Source: Comamonas odontotermitis (GTDB taxonomy: Bacteria; Pseudomonadota; Gammaproteobacteria; Burkholderiales; Burkholderiaceae_C). From it: 64,000 nucleotides of DNA. The stretch covers positions 35,229-99,228 of the forward strand of contig NZ_JACHKZ010000015.1 in the NCBI RefSeq assembly GCF_014207855.1. Reading direction: 5' to 3'. Position numbers and translations under genes: made by a program. The notes below the pieces were generated by a model. That model did no database searches and had not been told where the DNA came from. It saw only the letters and a program-made list of their open reading frames with translations. This document shows, one piece after another, positions 6,817-13,882 of the stretch (positions within the stretch are counted from its first letter, which is position 1; each line of letters starts with the position of its first letter).

Positions 6817-6830
6817 CGGCCAGAAGCGGA
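6817..6830. repeat. short intercassette repeat CGGCCAGAAGCGGA, copy 1
   Basis: CGGCCAGAAGCGGA here recurs exactly at 7581-7594, each time in the spacer before a small gene. Related spacer motifs (GTTCAGTGACAG...) occur at 8850 and 9234. Confidence 0.5.
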
Positions 6831-6881
6831 CGCTTGGACGTTTCCCAATCAGAAGACTCTGCAACCGCCTAGAAAGCCTCA

Positions 6882-7502
6882 ATGAAGAAATTAATATTTT
6901 GCCTTTCTCTGACACTGCTTTTTCTTTCCGAGAGTGCAAATGCTCAGGATAGCGCGCTAGTCACAAGTCAAAAAACAATAGCAGGCAAAACTCAGACTGA
7001 GTGGGCCGCAAGATGGTGGCAATGGGCTTTTTCGTTTGACAGGATGCGTAGCCCCATTACCGACCAGACAGGGGAAATGTGCGCAAGCCGGCAAGAAGGA
7101 GAAGTTTGGTTTCTTGCCGGCACCTATGGGACCAAGCGCACGCAACGGCACTGTAAGGTTCCCGCGGGAAAAACTCTTTTCTTCCCTCTAATCAATTACA
7201 TGACTTTCAGGCCCCAGGGTTCCAGCGCGAGTTGCGCAACCTTGGCGAAGCAGGCGGCAACGCTAACGGATGAGCCGTCTGCACTTATTCTGGAAATAGA
7301 TGGCAGACGGTATGAAGGGCTTGCCGCCCATCGGCTCAAGACCCCGTGCTTCAGCTTAGTCGATGGGCAGGGTCAGGACGCAGTCGCGGATGGATACTAT
7401 GTCGCAGTGGGGCCTTTAACCAAAGGTAAGCATGTATTGAACTTTGGAGGGGTGCTGCCAACAATGATGCAAGCAGTGACCTATGACTTGCTGGTTGAGT
7501 AA
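6882..7502 (+). CDS. exported protein of unknown function (WARWWQWA family)
   Basis: The 206-residue protein has a clear Sec signal peptide (MKKLIFCLSLTLLFLSESANA, cleavage after ANA). The mature part contains the aromatic signature EWAARWWQWAFSF, then DQTGEMCASRQEGEVWFLAGTYG and CKVPAGKTLFFPLIN, with conserved-looking cysteines. I recall a family of exported bacterial proteins with this WARWWQWA...G..WFLAGT...VPAGK.LFFP pattern; it has no assigned function. The protein appears intact. It stands alone between spacer repeats, with no operon partner. Confidence 0.75.
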   Translation: MKKLIFCLSLTLLFLSESANAQDSALVTSQKTIAGKTQTEWAARWWQWAFSFDRMRSPITDQTGEMCASRQEGEVWFLAGTYGTKRTQRHCKVPAGKTLFFPLINYMTFRPQGSSASCATLAKQAATLTDEPSALILEIDGRRYEGLAAHRLKTPCFSLVDGQGQDAVADGYYVAVGPLTKGKHVLNFGGVLPTMMQAVTYDLLVE

Positions 7503-7580
7503 AGTCATCACGTCCCCACGCAGCTTTGTCTCTCGGCAATATCGAATGGCGAGTTAGAGGCGAGCAGCGACAACCGCAAT

Positions 7581-7594
7581 CGGCCAGAAGCGGA
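7581..7594. repeat. short intercassette repeat CGGCCAGAAGCGGA, copy 2
   Basis: Exact match to 6817-6830, located in the spacer before the next small gene. Confidence 0.5.
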
Positions 7595-7635
7595 AGTTGA
7601 CCACGCAGCTCTTATCAACTGAGATTTTCACGCCA

Positions 7636-7953
7636 ATGCGCCAAGCAGCACAAGTACTCCATGACATAAACCAGTTCCACCCTGTCGATGGTCAGTGGCT
7701 ACCATTCGATGACTTACTGAAGGAGTTGTGGTCACTCGGAACTCCACCGCTAGAGTCGTTGTCAGTTCTTTTTGGCGTATTTGAAAGATTCCCTGACGAT
7801 GATGGCGCAGGCGTCCTTTGGTCGATTGTCCATGGAATTGAAAGCCTGCCATACGAATACGATGCATTGCTCGCCGAGTCCTATCGCCGTTGCCCCTCCG
7901 AAATGGCTCAAATAATGTTAACCAGACTGGCCAAGTCGGAAGAAGCAAGGTAG
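7636..7953 (+). CDS. small acidic protein, possible orphan immunity protein
   Basis: The product from ATG 7636 has 105 residues. A TTG at 7597 would extend it by 13. It is acidic and entirely soluble, with FDDLLKELWSLGTPPLESLSVLFGVFERFPDDDGAGVLWSIVHGIESL, then RRCPSEMAQIMLTRL at the C-terminus. The helical leucine-rich composition and the sequence style resemble small immunity proteins of polymorphic toxin systems. No toxin gene lies nearby, so the immunity role is inference from style and context only. Confidence 0.55.
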   Translation: MRQAAQVLHDINQFHPVDGQWLPFDDLLKELWSLGTPPLESLSVLFGVFERFPDDDGAGVLWSIVHGIESLPYEYDALLAESYRRCPSEMAQIMLTRLAKSEEAR

Positions 7954-8109
7954 CGAATTACTCAAAATCAACGTGACTCCATAGACGAGCTGATTTTGGG
8001 GAGAATGGGTGATTTGCTTTGCGTGAAGGCCATCATTGGGTCGAACTGGTACAGTCTCTATTAGCCATATTCGGACCTTTGTACCGGAGACCGAGATCAA
8101 AAATTTTAG

Positions 8110-8256
8110 GCCTGTCTAAAAGCGGCGATAGCAAATTTGCCTATCGAACAGCAAGCTCATGTAGTATTAGGCGAACTAGCCGTGCAAACTGCATGTCTTC
8201 TAAATCTAGTTAGGCTTCTCTATGCAGGCGCCAGAAATCGCATCGTTTGTTTCTGA
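8110..8256 (+). pseudogene. possible decayed small gene
   Basis: After a TAG at 8107 the frame reads ACLKAAIANLPIEQQAHVV followed by LGELAVQTACLLNLVRLLYAG and stops at 8254. The composition is convincingly protein-like, yet no ATG or GTG start with a ribosome site exists (only a TTG at 8137). It overlaps the start of the next gene. I read it as the remnant of a lost gene. It contributes to the gap 7954-8221, in which nothing else is seen. Confidence 0.3.
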
Positions 8257-8656
8257 TCGAGCCAAAAAATTCGGTTTCGATAACTCTCAGCAACTTCAGT
8301 TTTGCGCATCTCGGTTGAGATTGCTACCAGAAGAGACGGTGCTCGCGGGGCTGCTTTTGGTGTTCACTGAAGGCTCGCCTCCCCCAGAAGGTACTGCAGC
8401 ACAAGAGTTGGCTGGCCGGTTGCTTGTCGCGCTTGCACCCAAAGGCAACGTCGAACTGGAACAGTTACTACGCTCGGCCATATCAAAGTACGAGCTCAGC
8501 GTCGAGCAACTGCCTCAGTACCTCATGTATCTATGTGGCAAGGAAGCTGTAGCTAGTACCTTACACTTGCTTGAAGCCGAGGACCTCGGAAGCGATGAAC
8601 GCCGAGCACTTGGAACCATGCAGTTTTGGGTCCGCAACTTACCCGAACACCTATGA
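8222..8656 (+). CDS. unknown soluble accessory protein
   Basis: The 144-residue protein (MQAPEIASFVSDRAKKFGF...) is mostly helical by composition, with leucine-rich stretches RLRLLPEETVLAGLLLVF and QEVAG-like AQELAGRLLVALAP, and a C-terminal GTMQFWVRNLPEHL. No signal peptide, membrane helix or catalytic motif is visible, and no clear ribosome site precedes the ATG. It stands alone in the array of small genes and resembles them in size. The family is not recognised. Confidence 0.5.
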   Translation: MQAPEIASFVSDRAKKFGFDNSQQLQFCASRLRLLPEETVLAGLLLVFTEGSPPPEGTAAQELAGRLLVALAPKGNVELEQLLRSAISKYELSVEQLPQYLMYLCGKEAVASTLHLLEAEDLGSDERRALGTMQFWVRNLPEHL

Positions 8657-8776
8657 AATTCCCCTTCGTCGCTTCGCCCCGAAGCCTACTACGCGCCCTA
8701 TATGCAGGTTTTCAGAGCTGACCGATTTATGGCACCGCATATTCAGAACCAAGTGGAGAGAGAGCAGGGACAATAG
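8657..8776 (+). pseudogene. C-terminal remnant of a lost gene
   Basis: Directly after the stop of the previous gene, in the same frame, lies an open stretch ending at TAG 8774. It contains EAYYAPYMQVFRADRFMAPH followed by IQNQVEREQGQ. It reads like the real C-terminus of a protein, but no start is present. Either a fragment left by recombination, or an extension of the upstream gene beyond a premature TGA. Confidence 0.3.
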
Positions 8777-8849
8777 TGGTTCAACGGCTATCGCAGCTAG
8801 TGGAAACTCTTGAGAAGTAACTTCGCTAATTGACTGCCAGCTTCGGGTT

Positions 8850-8873
8850 GTTCAGTGACAGTCGCAGGTTGGC
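8850..8873. repeat. intercassette repeat GTTCAGTGACAG, copy 1
   Basis: GTTCAGTGACAG followed by YCRCAGRTYGGC occurs here and at 9234-9257, just before two adjacent small genes. Confidence 0.55.
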
Positions 8874-8901
8874 TAGCAATCGAAATTTCAATGTAAAGTC
8901 A

Positions 8902-9210
8902 ATGCAGCACGTTATCGTTTACTTCAATCACAAGATTCAAGACCTCATCCCATGGTGCGAATTCATTGAACGCTTGCGGCTTGAACTCGACTGCAGTGGA
9001 GCAGGTGAGTTTGTTGGGGATGACATGGCGATTGATGGAGGAGATTGTGAAGCTATATTTCGCGGGGCCGACGCGAATGCACTGTACGAATACCTGCGGC
9101 CTCACTTGCTTCCGCTTTCTTTCTTGAACTCGACAGCAACTAGAGTGGCGCTTGTTTACGGTGAACTCGAATCCTCAGCAGAGTTAAGGACAGTTGGCCT
9201 AATCGGATAG
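8902..9210 (+). CDS. small soluble protein, orphan-immunity style
   Basis: The product from ATG 8902 has 102 residues. It opens MQHVIVYFNHKIQDLIPWCEF and continues with LDCSGAGEFVGDDMAIDGGDCEAIF, then LRPHLLPLSFL. The pattern of an N-terminal beta strand, two helices and a GAGEFxGDDMAxDGGD loop resembles small proteins I associate with immunity-type arrays, although I cannot name the Pfam family. Further in-frame starts upstream would run through the intergenic repeat. It has no partner gene. Confidence 0.6.
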   Translation: MQHVIVYFNHKIQDLIPWCEFIERLRLELDCSGAGEFVGDDMAIDGGDCEAIFRGADANALYEYLRPHLLPLSFLNSTATRVALVYGELESSAELRTVGLIG

Positions 9211-9233
9211 TTGCTCAACAGCTGCTTTGGGGC

Positions 9234-9257
9234 GTTCAGTGACAGCCACAGATCGGC
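9234..9257. repeat. intercassette repeat GTTCAGTGACAG, copy 2
   Basis: Second copy of the spacer motif at 8850-8873, again directly before a small gene (9301). Confidence 0.55.
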
Positions 9258-9300
9258 ATGGTGCAACCACAGAGACTCATGCTTCTAAGGTGTGTTGACG

Positions 9301-9516
9301 ATGAACTTCTTTCTCACCGCAATTCTTCTGCTCATCGTTCCTCTTGGGTTGTTCCTTGCTTGGGATCAATGGCGACTTGGCAGGAAAGCATCAGAGGATG
9401 CCAAACTAGTAAGGCCTTATCCGGCCGAGCCTCTAAAGAATTACGCGACGAAGGGTGGCGTTGCCGATGGGGGTAGTGGAGATGCCAGTTGTAGTGACGG
9501 CAGTAGCTGTTCTTGA
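9301..9516 (+). CDS. small membrane-anchored protein with Ser/Gly/Cys-rich tail
   Basis: The 71-residue protein has one N-terminal membrane segment (MNFFLTAILLLIVPLGLFLAW), then a basic linker (DQWRLGRKASED) and a tail DGGSGDASCSDGSSCS rich in glycine, serine and cysteine. The tail resembles the flexible ends of small membrane proteins adjacent to secretion or toxin loci. I choose ATG 9301; a start three codons upstream is possible. Function unknown. Confidence 0.55.
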   Translation: MNFFLTAILLLIVPLGLFLAWDQWRLGRKASEDAKLVRPYPAEPLKNYATKGGVADGGSGDASCSDGSSCS

Positions 9517-9540
9517 GCACATGCATGCGATGCACCCAGC

Positions 9541-9573
9541 AAAAAGCCCACATCAGTGGGATCGTCTTGGGGG
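9541..9573. repeat. 33-bp repeat containing a hairpin, copy 1 (copy 2 at 12606-12638)
   Basis: AAAAAGCCCACATCAGTGGG followed by NTCGTCTTGGGGG occurs here and at 12606. CCCAC and GTGGG form a hairpin. Read on the minus strand it is followed by Ts, so it may act as a terminator in that direction. Confidence 0.6.
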
Positions 9574-9636
9574 CAGTGGAGGTCAGTGGTGCAATACTGC
9601 TATGGTAGGTGGCTGGCTACAGTAAGAGTTGAACCT

Positions 9637-10158
9637 ATGAAAGCAACAACATTGGCCGAGCGGACACTGAAGGTCAATCATGCGGGTGAGAATGGAGCTG
9701 TGAATATCTATGCGGCTCAAATAGTGGTGGCACGAGTCACCGCGCCGTCAATGGTCGGCAAACTCAAGGAGTTCAAGACTCATGAACAGGAGCACCGCGC
9801 GATCTTCTGGAGCGAGCTTCAGAGACGCGGGGTACGCCGTTGTCGAAGCTACATGCTGTGCGGTATTGGCGGGTATGTGCTCGGCTTCATCACCGCTCTC
9901 TTTGGCCTCAAAGCCATAGCGGCAACTACTGCTGCCGTGGAGCGTGTTGTACTAGGCCATCTACAGAGCCAGCTTCGAGCACTTGACGGTCAGGACGAAG
10001 CAGCGGTTGTAGCAATTTCAAAGATTGTTAATGATGAGATGCTGCACCTTGAACAATCGGAAGTGCATCTTGATGTAGGTCAGTTTTGGCCAAGAGTGCT
10101 TATCCCAATTGTGGCGGCATCGACTGAGTTTGTTATTTGGTTGGGGATGCGTCTATGA
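9637..10158 (+). CDS. COQ7-family di-iron hydroxylase (demethoxyubiquinone hydroxylase-like)
   Basis: The 173-residue protein starting at ATG 9637 has the di-iron pattern of COQ7/UbiF-type hydroxylases: the first Glu in NHAGENGAVNIY, the EXXH pair in HEQEHRAIFW, the second-repeat Glu in AAVERVVLGHL, and the closing EXXH in NDEMLHLEQ. The membrane-associating helix YMLCGIGGYVLGFITALFG lies between. The family hydroxylates demethoxyubiquinone in ubiquinone synthesis. All ligand residues are present, so it should be active. Its place in an accessory array is odd for a core enzyme; a chromosomal copy elsewhere is likely. Extra codons from 9556 are not homologous. Confidence 0.85.
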   Translation: MKATTLAERTLKVNHAGENGAVNIYAAQIVVARVTAPSMVGKLKEFKTHEQEHRAIFWSELQRRGVRRCRSYMLCGIGGYVLGFITALFGLKAIAATTAAVERVVLGHLQSQLRALDGQDEAAVVAISKIVNDEMLHLEQSEVHLDVGQFWPRVLIPIVAASTEFVIWLGMRL

Positions 10159-10238
10159 GGTGAGTTCACCAGACTTTCAACACCTAGTTTTCTAGTGTTA
10201 GGCCTTTTGGAATAACTTCTGGAGGCCCTTCTTTATAG

Positions 10239-10259
10239 CTCGCCGAGGCGAGTTTTTTT
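10239..10259 (+). terminator. rho-independent terminator
   Basis: CTCGC and GCGAG around a 4-base loop, followed by seven Ts. It lies in the spacer 10159-10453, which contains no gene. Confidence 0.7.
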
Positions 10260-10277
10260 ACGCCCGAACCCGCCAAG
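10252..10277. repeat. 26-bp spacer repeat, copy 1 (copy 2 at 13790-13815)
   Basis: GTTTTTTTACGYCCGAACCC followed by GCCAAG occurs immediately downstream of a terminator stem here and again at 13790. This suggests the two spacers share a phage-like origin. Confidence 0.6.
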
Positions 10278-10453
10278 AAACAATCTACGCGGTGATAGAT
10301 CTATGCGGTTGAAAGTTGCGTACAAAGTGGAAGAGTTCACTGTGAGTTTGTAAATGTAAAAATCGCCTAGATAGTGATCTCGGGACGTTGTCCTACGGAA
10401 GAGCCCAATCTTCAGGAGAAAGATGCAGACTCCATCAATGATAGGAGGCGTTT

Positions 10454-10873
10454 ATGAAGAAGCAGTTTGTCATAAATGATCTGGATATCTTGAATGCAGC
10501 TCTTGAGTTGCATCCAACTCTTTTCTCAGCCACTCATTTAGTCTATGCGGCGCGAAAAGTTGGCATCTCATATCCTCTGAAGGGGGTTGAAGATTTGAAG
10601 CCAATCTTCGATAAATTCCCCACATTCGGCTCACTCGAAATTAAATTTGAGCAGGCAAGGAAATTCATACCGTCTAAGTATTTCCCGGTTGAAACAGAGG
10701 ACGAGTTGCTTGTTAGAGCGTTGATGGCATTCAGCATTGGTGAAAATTCACACACACTGGACCGCAAGCAAAATTTCCATGACGACACTGAGTACGAGAT
10801 CATTCCGGGGCCGAGTGCTACTCACATGAATTTTGATTCACTTTCTGTAAAGGGAGAAAGCCATGCCAACTAG
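10454..10873 (+). CDS. unknown protein, first gene of a two-gene unit
   Basis: The 139-residue protein has a strong ribosome site (AGGAGG) 7 bases before the ATG. It is soluble, with an N-terminal helical region MKKQFVINDLDILNAALEL and a C-terminal stretch HDDTEYEIIPGPSATHMNFD. Its base composition is lower in GC than the core genes. It overlaps the next gene by 11 bases, so the two are probably translated together. The pair could be a two-component accessory module, for example toxin and antitoxin, but nothing diagnostic is visible. Confidence 0.6.
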   Translation: MKKQFVINDLDILNAALELHPTLFSATHLVYAARKVGISYPLKGVEDLKPIFDKFPTFGSLEIKFEQARKFIPSKYFPVETEDELLVRALMAFSIGENSHTLDRKQNFHDDTEYEIIPGPSATHMNFDSLSVKGESHAN

Positions 10874-11129
10874 CAAAGCAAGGAAGGTCGAACTCCGTAA
10901 TAACAGATGGGTTCAAGTGGAAAAATTCTGGATGAAGGTATGGCCGCGCTGGGAGGAATACAGCGTCCAGGCAAATGCCAATGTCTACTGGAAGTGGTAC
11001 AGCGATGCCGCACCATTCTTTCTAGAGGGCAAGTTCACGCGCAATGACGTGAGGCTTTTCATCCCCGGAGGCGTTCACTGCCAAGTATTCATGCGCTCAG
11101 AGAAGAACAGCACAGTCGTTGTGCGCTAG
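10863..11129 (+). CDS. unknown basic protein, second gene of the unit
   Basis: The 88-residue protein begins MPTSKARKVELRNNRWVQVE and is rich in tryptophan and basic residues (WMKVWPRWEEYSV, YWKWYSD). It overlaps the 3' end of the preceding gene by 11 bases. The basic N-terminus and aromatic content would fit nucleic-acid binding, but no fold is recognised. Two terminator hairpins follow at 11163-11226. Confidence 0.55.
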   Translation: MPTSKARKVELRNNRWVQVEKFWMKVWPRWEEYSVQANANVYWKWYSDAAPFFLEGKFTRNDVRLFIPGGVHCQVFMRSEKNSTVVVR

Positions 11130-11162
11130 ATCCTGGAATAGATCTCCAGTCTTTTCATCTGC

Positions 11163-11226
11163 AAGCCTCTTGACCCTGAGTCGGAGGCTTTTTTCATGGG
11201 CTCACGTTTTCGCGTGGGCCTTTTTT
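11163..11226 (+). terminator. two tandem rho-independent terminators
   Basis: AAGCCTC pairs with GAGGCTT followed by Ts at 11163-11194. Directly after, GGCTCACG pairs with CGTGGGCC followed by six Ts at 11199-11226. The second hairpin is part of the 77-bp repeat that recurs at 14764. Confidence 0.75.
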
Positions 11227-11266
11227 ATTTGAGGCCCAAACATGGCAGATATCGAACCAATTGGCG
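11190..11266. repeat. 77-bp direct repeat, copy 1 (copy 2 at 14764-14842)
   Basis: Both copies hold ATGGGCTCACG, a TTCGCGTGGGCC terminator stem, TATTTGA, and the start of a phage-like gene encoding MADIEPIG. The orientation is the same and they flank about 3.5 kb of cargo. Confidence 0.75.
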
Positions 11267-11304
11267 CAAAAAAGCCCTCCGGAGAGGGCTGGGGCGAGAG
11301 GTAA
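11242..11304 (+). CDS. short remnant of a phage gene start (MADIEPIG...)
   Basis: ATG 11242 opens a 20-residue frame, MADIEPIGAKKPSGEGWGER, closed by TAA. The same first eight residues recur at 14818 with a different continuation. I take it as the 5' end of a phage gene cut by recombination, not as a functional peptide. Confidence 0.3.
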   Translation: MADIEPIGAKKPSGEGWGER

Positions 11305-11365
11305 GCAGTCCAGCAAGGGGTTCTCTATAGAATAGGATCGATTGCTTCAAATGTGTATCCTATTT

Positions 11366-11839
11366 ATGAAAACTTTTTTTAGTGCGACGCTGCTTGCTGT
11401 ATCAAGCGCAACCTCAGCCGCACCTCCGGTAGAGATTTGGAGCACAGCTACTGCGACAAGAGCCTCTGATGGCTGGGTCTTGATATATCGAGTTGCTGAT
11501 CGCATGATCCCAGAGTTCCAGAAGCAGAGTCAGCCTGATCGAGTTGTAGTTTCCTGGCGGTTCAGCGGGCAAAAGGGACTTCCTACGGCTTCAGAACAGA
11601 AGTCTATGGATGCTTTGGAAGACGCGGTCGATGGCCTATCGGCGAATTTGGCCACGTTGGTGTCTGTTTCTACAGGGAACAACAAACGCCAGTGGGTTTA
11701 TTACACTCAGTCTGGGCGTAACTTTATCGACGCTGTCCAAAAGGTCCAGTCAAAGGCCGTTGTACCACTCGAATTTGAGACCATTTGGGATCCCAAGTGG
11801 GCCTTGCACGATTCATTTGTGCGCTCCATCCGGCGTTAA
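11366..11839 (+). CDS. exported DUF695-like protein
   Basis: The 157-residue protein from ATG 11366 has a signal peptide (MKTFFSATLLAVSSATSAA). It then shows the DUF695 pattern: a central VVVSWRFSGQKGLPTASEQKSMDALEDAVD, a TGNNKRQWVYY strand, and a C-terminal ETIWDPKWALHDSF. DUF695 proteins are small domains of unknown function, sometimes found among immunity-type genes. Here it is secreted, which is less usual. Eight further codons upstream are possible but would spoil the signal peptide. Confidence 0.7.
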   Translation: MKTFFSATLLAVSSATSAAPPVEIWSTATATRASDGWVLIYRVADRMIPEFQKQSQPDRVVVSWRFSGQKGLPTASEQKSMDALEDAVDGLSANLATLVSVSTGNNKRQWVYYTQSGRNFIDAVQKVQSKAVVPLEFETIWDPKWALHDSFVRSIRR

Positions 11840-11858
11840 GTCAGTAGCGCATCATGCG

Positions 11859-11968
11859 GGCAAAGCACTTACAGCAAAGCGCCTCCGCTCCCAGAGGCAA
11901 GGTGATGGTAGGGCGGGAGCGGGAAGGGCGCTTCGCTCTGTCAAGGTGGGGCGCACTCGGTAGAATGG
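11859..11968. repeat. about 110-bp direct repeat, copy 2 (copy 1 at 6050-6169)
   Basis: Same order of motifs as copy 1, ending in GGCGCACTCGGTAGAATGG. It fills most of the spacer between the DUF695 gene and the next pair of genes. Confidence 0.75.
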
Positions 11969-12037
11969 CTGAAGTCGGCTAGGCGTGGACGGTGATCTTG
12001 TGATTGAATAGCGACAGGAACCGATATTGAAGGGTTT

Positions 12038-12301
12038 ATGCGATTATCAGAAACCAAAGTCCGATTTTTCGCCACACTATGTGCAGTCTTACTTAGTGCT
12101 GCAACGTGGGGTGTAGTCTTCGCGGCATCGCCCTACTTATTTAAAGGTCCATCGCACGAATGGGGATGGTATGCATTTTTGCTATCAGTCATTCTGTCAA
12201 CTGTTGTCCTGATCGCAACTTACAAGTGTGTTGTCAGAACTGTCGGCCCAAAACTGGTGAGAAAAACGGTGTTGAGTAATGGAATTGACTTCCCAAGCTA
12301 A
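12038..12301 (+). CDS. small two-helix membrane protein
   Basis: The 87-residue protein has two membrane segments, about residues 9-30 (FFATLCAVLLSAATWGVVFA) and 44-64 (WYAFLLSVILSTVVLIATY), and a basic C-terminus. It overlaps the next gene by 23 bases, so the two probably form a translationally coupled pair of membrane proteins. No family recognised. Confidence 0.55.
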   Translation: MRLSETKVRFFATLCAVLLSAATWGVVFAASPYLFKGPSHEWGWYAFLLSVILSTVVLIATYKCVVRTVGPKLVRKTVLSNGIDFPS

Positions 12302-12548
12302 AGGGCGATCAATCGGTATCATTGTGTGGCTATTTTTAGTGATCATGCCAGCACTAGCATTTTTAGTAGCTACCTATATCACAGCGAATGTTCCAGGTTG
12401 TAGATGTGACACAGGGGCTGGTTGTCACGGATGTGGCTTGGATAGCTTTGTTGAGTTATGTCTTTTCGGTGGTTTCATTGGATCACTTCTCATTTTTATG
12501 TTTGGTTGGCCAATCATCTTCATTGTGAACTTGTTTGCGCGACGCTAG
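12279..12548 (+). CDS. small membrane protein with cysteine-rich loop
   Basis: The 89-residue protein has membrane segments at about 13-34 (IIVWLFLVIMPALAFLVATY) and 60-84 (CLFGGFIGSLLIFMFGWPII). They are joined by a short loop with five cysteines (PGCRCDTGAGCHGCGLD), which could bind a metal or form disulfides. It overlaps the upstream membrane gene. The pair looks like a small accessory module; function unknown. Confidence 0.55.
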   Translation: MELTSQAKGRSIGIIVWLFLVIMPALAFLVATYITANVPGCRCDTGAGCHGCGLDSFVELCLFGGFIGSLLIFMFGWPIIFIVNLFARR

Positions 12549-12605
12549 GCACCTTCTTGAATTGTCTCGGCAGGATTGGACGCTCTTGCTCAGACACGTT
12601 GAACA

Positions 12606-12638
12606 AAAAAGCCCACATCAGTGGGCTCGTCTTGGGGG
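12606..12638. repeat. 33-bp hairpin repeat, copy 2 (copy 1 at 9541-9573)
   Basis: Matches copy 1 except for one base in GTGGGCTCGTC versus GTGGGATCGTC. Here the stem is extended (GCCCAC/GTGGGC), with six As upstream, so it would terminate minus-strand transcription. Confidence 0.6.
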
Positions 12639-12711
12639 GACTTGCCATGCAATCAAAGCAAAAGTCCCTGCTAATATGACCAATGTCTACACCTAGCAAG
12701 GATCTGCAAAC

Positions 12712-12918
12712 ATGTCTCATCGGAGAAACCGGTTGTCCGCTGAGCTGTCTACGTTTGTGCAGCAATACGGTCGTAGGGCGCAGCGAGGAGTGGAGCCGAA
12801 TGACCGCGGCTACTCGCGTGAGATCGAGGCGCTCATGAAGAGACTTCCACCCGAAGAACTATCTGAACTCCTTAACTCTGAGACTTATGAGCAGCCGCAA
12901 TCAGCCGGCCCAAAATAG
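12712..12918 (+). CDS. small basic/acidic accessory protein
   Basis: The 68-residue protein begins MSHRRNRLSAELSTFVQQYG and continues RRAQRGVEPNDRGYSREIEALMKRLPPEELSELLN. From memory, similar short proteins (FV.QYGRKAQRG.EPNDR.Y) occur beside toxin-immunity genes in many proteobacteria, with no known role. Intact and soluble. Confidence 0.6.
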   Translation: MSHRRNRLSAELSTFVQQYGRRAQRGVEPNDRGYSREIEALMKRLPPEELSELLNSETYEQPQSAGPK

Positions 12919-13053
12919 GCGGAGTTCGTCTGCCCGACTACAGGTAGTCCAGATCGTGAAGGAGACGATAAGTTGTCTAGAGCAGGCTCGGAGCGGACCC
13001 TTAAAGGCCTCCCGCCGCGCTGAACAACTTTGCAATCTTGCGAAAGCGTTTTG

Positions 13054-13323
13054 ATGCCCTTGTATACCTACGTCGTCTCCTACAAAGGCGCTACCCACAT
13101 AGCGCAAGGAAGTCACAGCAACTATCGCGGATTTATTTCTACTTGGTGTTCAAACATCCCGTCCGGCGCGCTCCCGGCTTTGACCCCCGCACTCATGAAA
13201 GAACTTGCTTTGAAAGCGTATGGCGAGTTCACACCTGTCTCAAACATCAAAAATGCCTGGCGCAAGTCGATTGATGTTGATGGAGGTGAATGTGTTGTAG
13301 TCGTCGTTCAAACTCAGCAATAG
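13054..13323 (+). CDS. small soluble accessory protein
   Basis: The 89-residue product from ATG 13054 begins MPLYTYVVSYKGATHIAQG and ends VDGGECVVVVVQTQQ, alternating strands and one long helix. A TTG at 13030 would add eight residues. The opening resembles a small protein type (MPLYTYxVSYKGATxxAQG) that recurs in immunity-like arrays, which I recall but cannot name. No partner gene. Confidence 0.55.
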   Translation: MPLYTYVVSYKGATHIAQGSHSNYRGFISTWCSNIPSGALPALTPALMKELALKAYGEFTPVSNIKNAWRKSIDVDGGECVVVVVQTQQ

Positions 13324-13371
13324 TTAAGACGCTCAAAACTCCCAGAACGTATCCGCGTATATTGACAGCCT

Positions 13372-13761
13372 ATGCATCGACTTTACAAAGTTCCAGACGA
13401 CTTCAAGGTGTCCATCAGAATCCTGTCCTTTGAGGAGGGTGGGCGGCAGTCACCACCATTCAACGGTATCCGCTGGGATTTTTGCTATGCAGAGGACGCA
13501 CCAGCTAAGCATTTGTGGATGTTCTGGCCTGATTTCATGGATGAGCAAGGGAACTCGTTGCCTACTGACGAGTTACTTCCTGTAGGTGTCAACCTAGCTG
13601 CTCGGATGACGGTATTGAATGATTAGTTGAGGATGGAAGTCTATCGAGAGCGTCTGGCTGTCGGCTCAATGTTTTACTGCCATGAAGGAGGTAAACAAGT
13701 AGCTGTTGGTCAAGTCACAAAGATCACAGGCCTCTTCAATGAAAGGCCCAGCAGGTCTTAA
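13372..13761 (+). pseudogene. EF-Tu C-terminal-like standalone protein, interrupted by an in-frame amber codon
   Basis: The first frame, 13372-13626, encodes 84 residues with RILSFEEGGRQSPPFNGIRW and GVNLAARMTVLND, then a TAG at 13624-13626. Without any shift the frame continues after the TAG for 44 residues to TAA 13759, giving MEVYRERLAVGSMFYCHEGG and VAVGQVTKITGLF. Together the two parts match the layout of small proteins resembling the third domain of EF-Tu (EEGGR...; VG..F...EG...VA.G.VT.I.GL). So a single base change most likely truncated the gene, unless the amber is read through. Terminators follow. Confidence 0.7.
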
Positions 13762-13775
13762 AAACAACGCACCCG

Positions 13776-13826
13776 CCGCCCCCGAGGCGGTTTTTTTACG
13801 TCCGAACCCGCCAAGTGCGGGTTTTT
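13776..13826 (+). terminator. two tandem terminators
   Basis: CCGCC/GGCGG with seven Ts at 13776-13797, then CCCGC/GCGGG with five Ts at 13807-13826. The segment between them includes copy 2 of the spacer repeat first seen at 10252. Confidence 0.75.
13790..13815. repeat. 26-bp spacer repeat, copy 2
   Basis: Second copy of the motif at 10252-10277, again just after a terminator stem. Confidence 0.6.
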
Positions 13827-13882
13827 CTATTTGAGGCACAGGCAAAATTACTTTAAAGATTACCCATCTTGGGGTGCTGGAG

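Noticed and set aside
8209..8215. GTTAGGC motif that could be an integron attC core
   Set aside because: No matching upstream RYYYAAC core or hairpin is present, and no integrase is seen. The array spacers are better explained by the repeats listed.
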